Source of the DNA: Stramenopiles sp. TOSAG23-2
Lineage: Eukaryota; Sar
Direction of reading: 5' to 3'
DNA length: 26,976 bases
Assembly (NCBI GenBank): GCA_900128395.1
Contig: LT649424.1
Span: 1 to 26,976, forward strand
This document shows, piece by piece, positions 26,952 to 26,976 of this stretch. The notes under the pieces are model-generated. The model worked only from the letters and a program-made list of their open reading frames with translations. It made no database searches and was not told where the DNA came from. Made by a program: the position numbers and the translations under genes. Each line of letters starts with the position of its first letter. Position 1 is the first letter of the stretch.

Positions 26952-26976
26952 ATCTTTTTTTTTTTTTATCTCTTTT

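Larger units (their letters stand above)
26108..26976. other. 3' flank of PP2C, with duplication and a GC-richer open stretch
   Basis: After the 115-bp duplication (26118-26347), about 26349-26660 is less AT-rich and open in two overlapping plus frames (26212-26520, first ATG inside the duplication, and 26438-26656). The first frame, read past its TGA, contains CSHHFHREC followed by CAYQ, faintly like the second half of a RING finger, but the first Cys pairs are not evident. I do not call a gene. The last 150 bases are AT-rich and end in a C15 run and a T run. Confidence 0.4.

Overview
The window is AT-rich nuclear DNA of an intron-poor, probably single-celled eukaryote. The evidence is long intron-free genes for typically eukaryotic proteins (Kelch/EGF ectodomain, PPM1L-like PP2C, ADAT2-type tRNA deaminase, SET/Rubisco-methyltransferase-like domain, ubiquitin protease fragment), one clear GT-AG intron of 117 bp (9767-9883), Asn/Gln runs, and roughly 0.5-1 kb AT-rich spacers full of microsatellites. 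A stramenopile or other protist fits, but nothing here fixes the lineage. There are no operons, phage, CRISPR or bacterial features, and I found no rRNA or tRNA.

Layout from left to right: a secreted Kelch/EGF protein (371-3364, -); a gene-poor stretch with a few doubtful small ORFs (3365-7128) that ends in a GCTTTCCAG minisatellite; a DSP-like phosphatase with an in-frame TGA and a C-terminal membrane segment (7129-7956, +); a 2-oxoglutarate/Fe(II) dioxygenase-like gene whose second exon restores the iron-binding His (8874-10019, +); a charged reading frame that may be a further exon (10061-10420, -) beside a SnoaL-like secretory/membrane protein (10622-11372, -); an ankyrin-like protein (12274-13416, -); a very large repeat gene (14240-18576, +) that joins acidic DEK_C-like repeats to AP2-like repeats and is now interrupted by a TGA and a 119-bp duplication; a ubiquitin-protease fragment (18569-18808, -); a fusion of a SET-domain C-terminal half with ADAT2 (19214-20865, -), head to head with a PI-PLC X-domain protein (from about 20949, +); a class I glutamine amidotransferase (23217-24005, -); and a membrane-anchored PP2C (25139-26107, +).

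The most striking feature is not a gene. At least eleven spacerless direct duplications occur, most of them 92-196 bp and exact (units of 98, 103, 115, 119, 324, 107, 196, 141, 92, 112 and 115 bp). Several break or alter reading frames, and removing one copy restores a sensible gene. They are either a real and very active short-tandem-duplication process or unmerged contig overlaps in the assembly. Raw reads would decide. The genes look independent of one another, and I see no shared pathway in this window.
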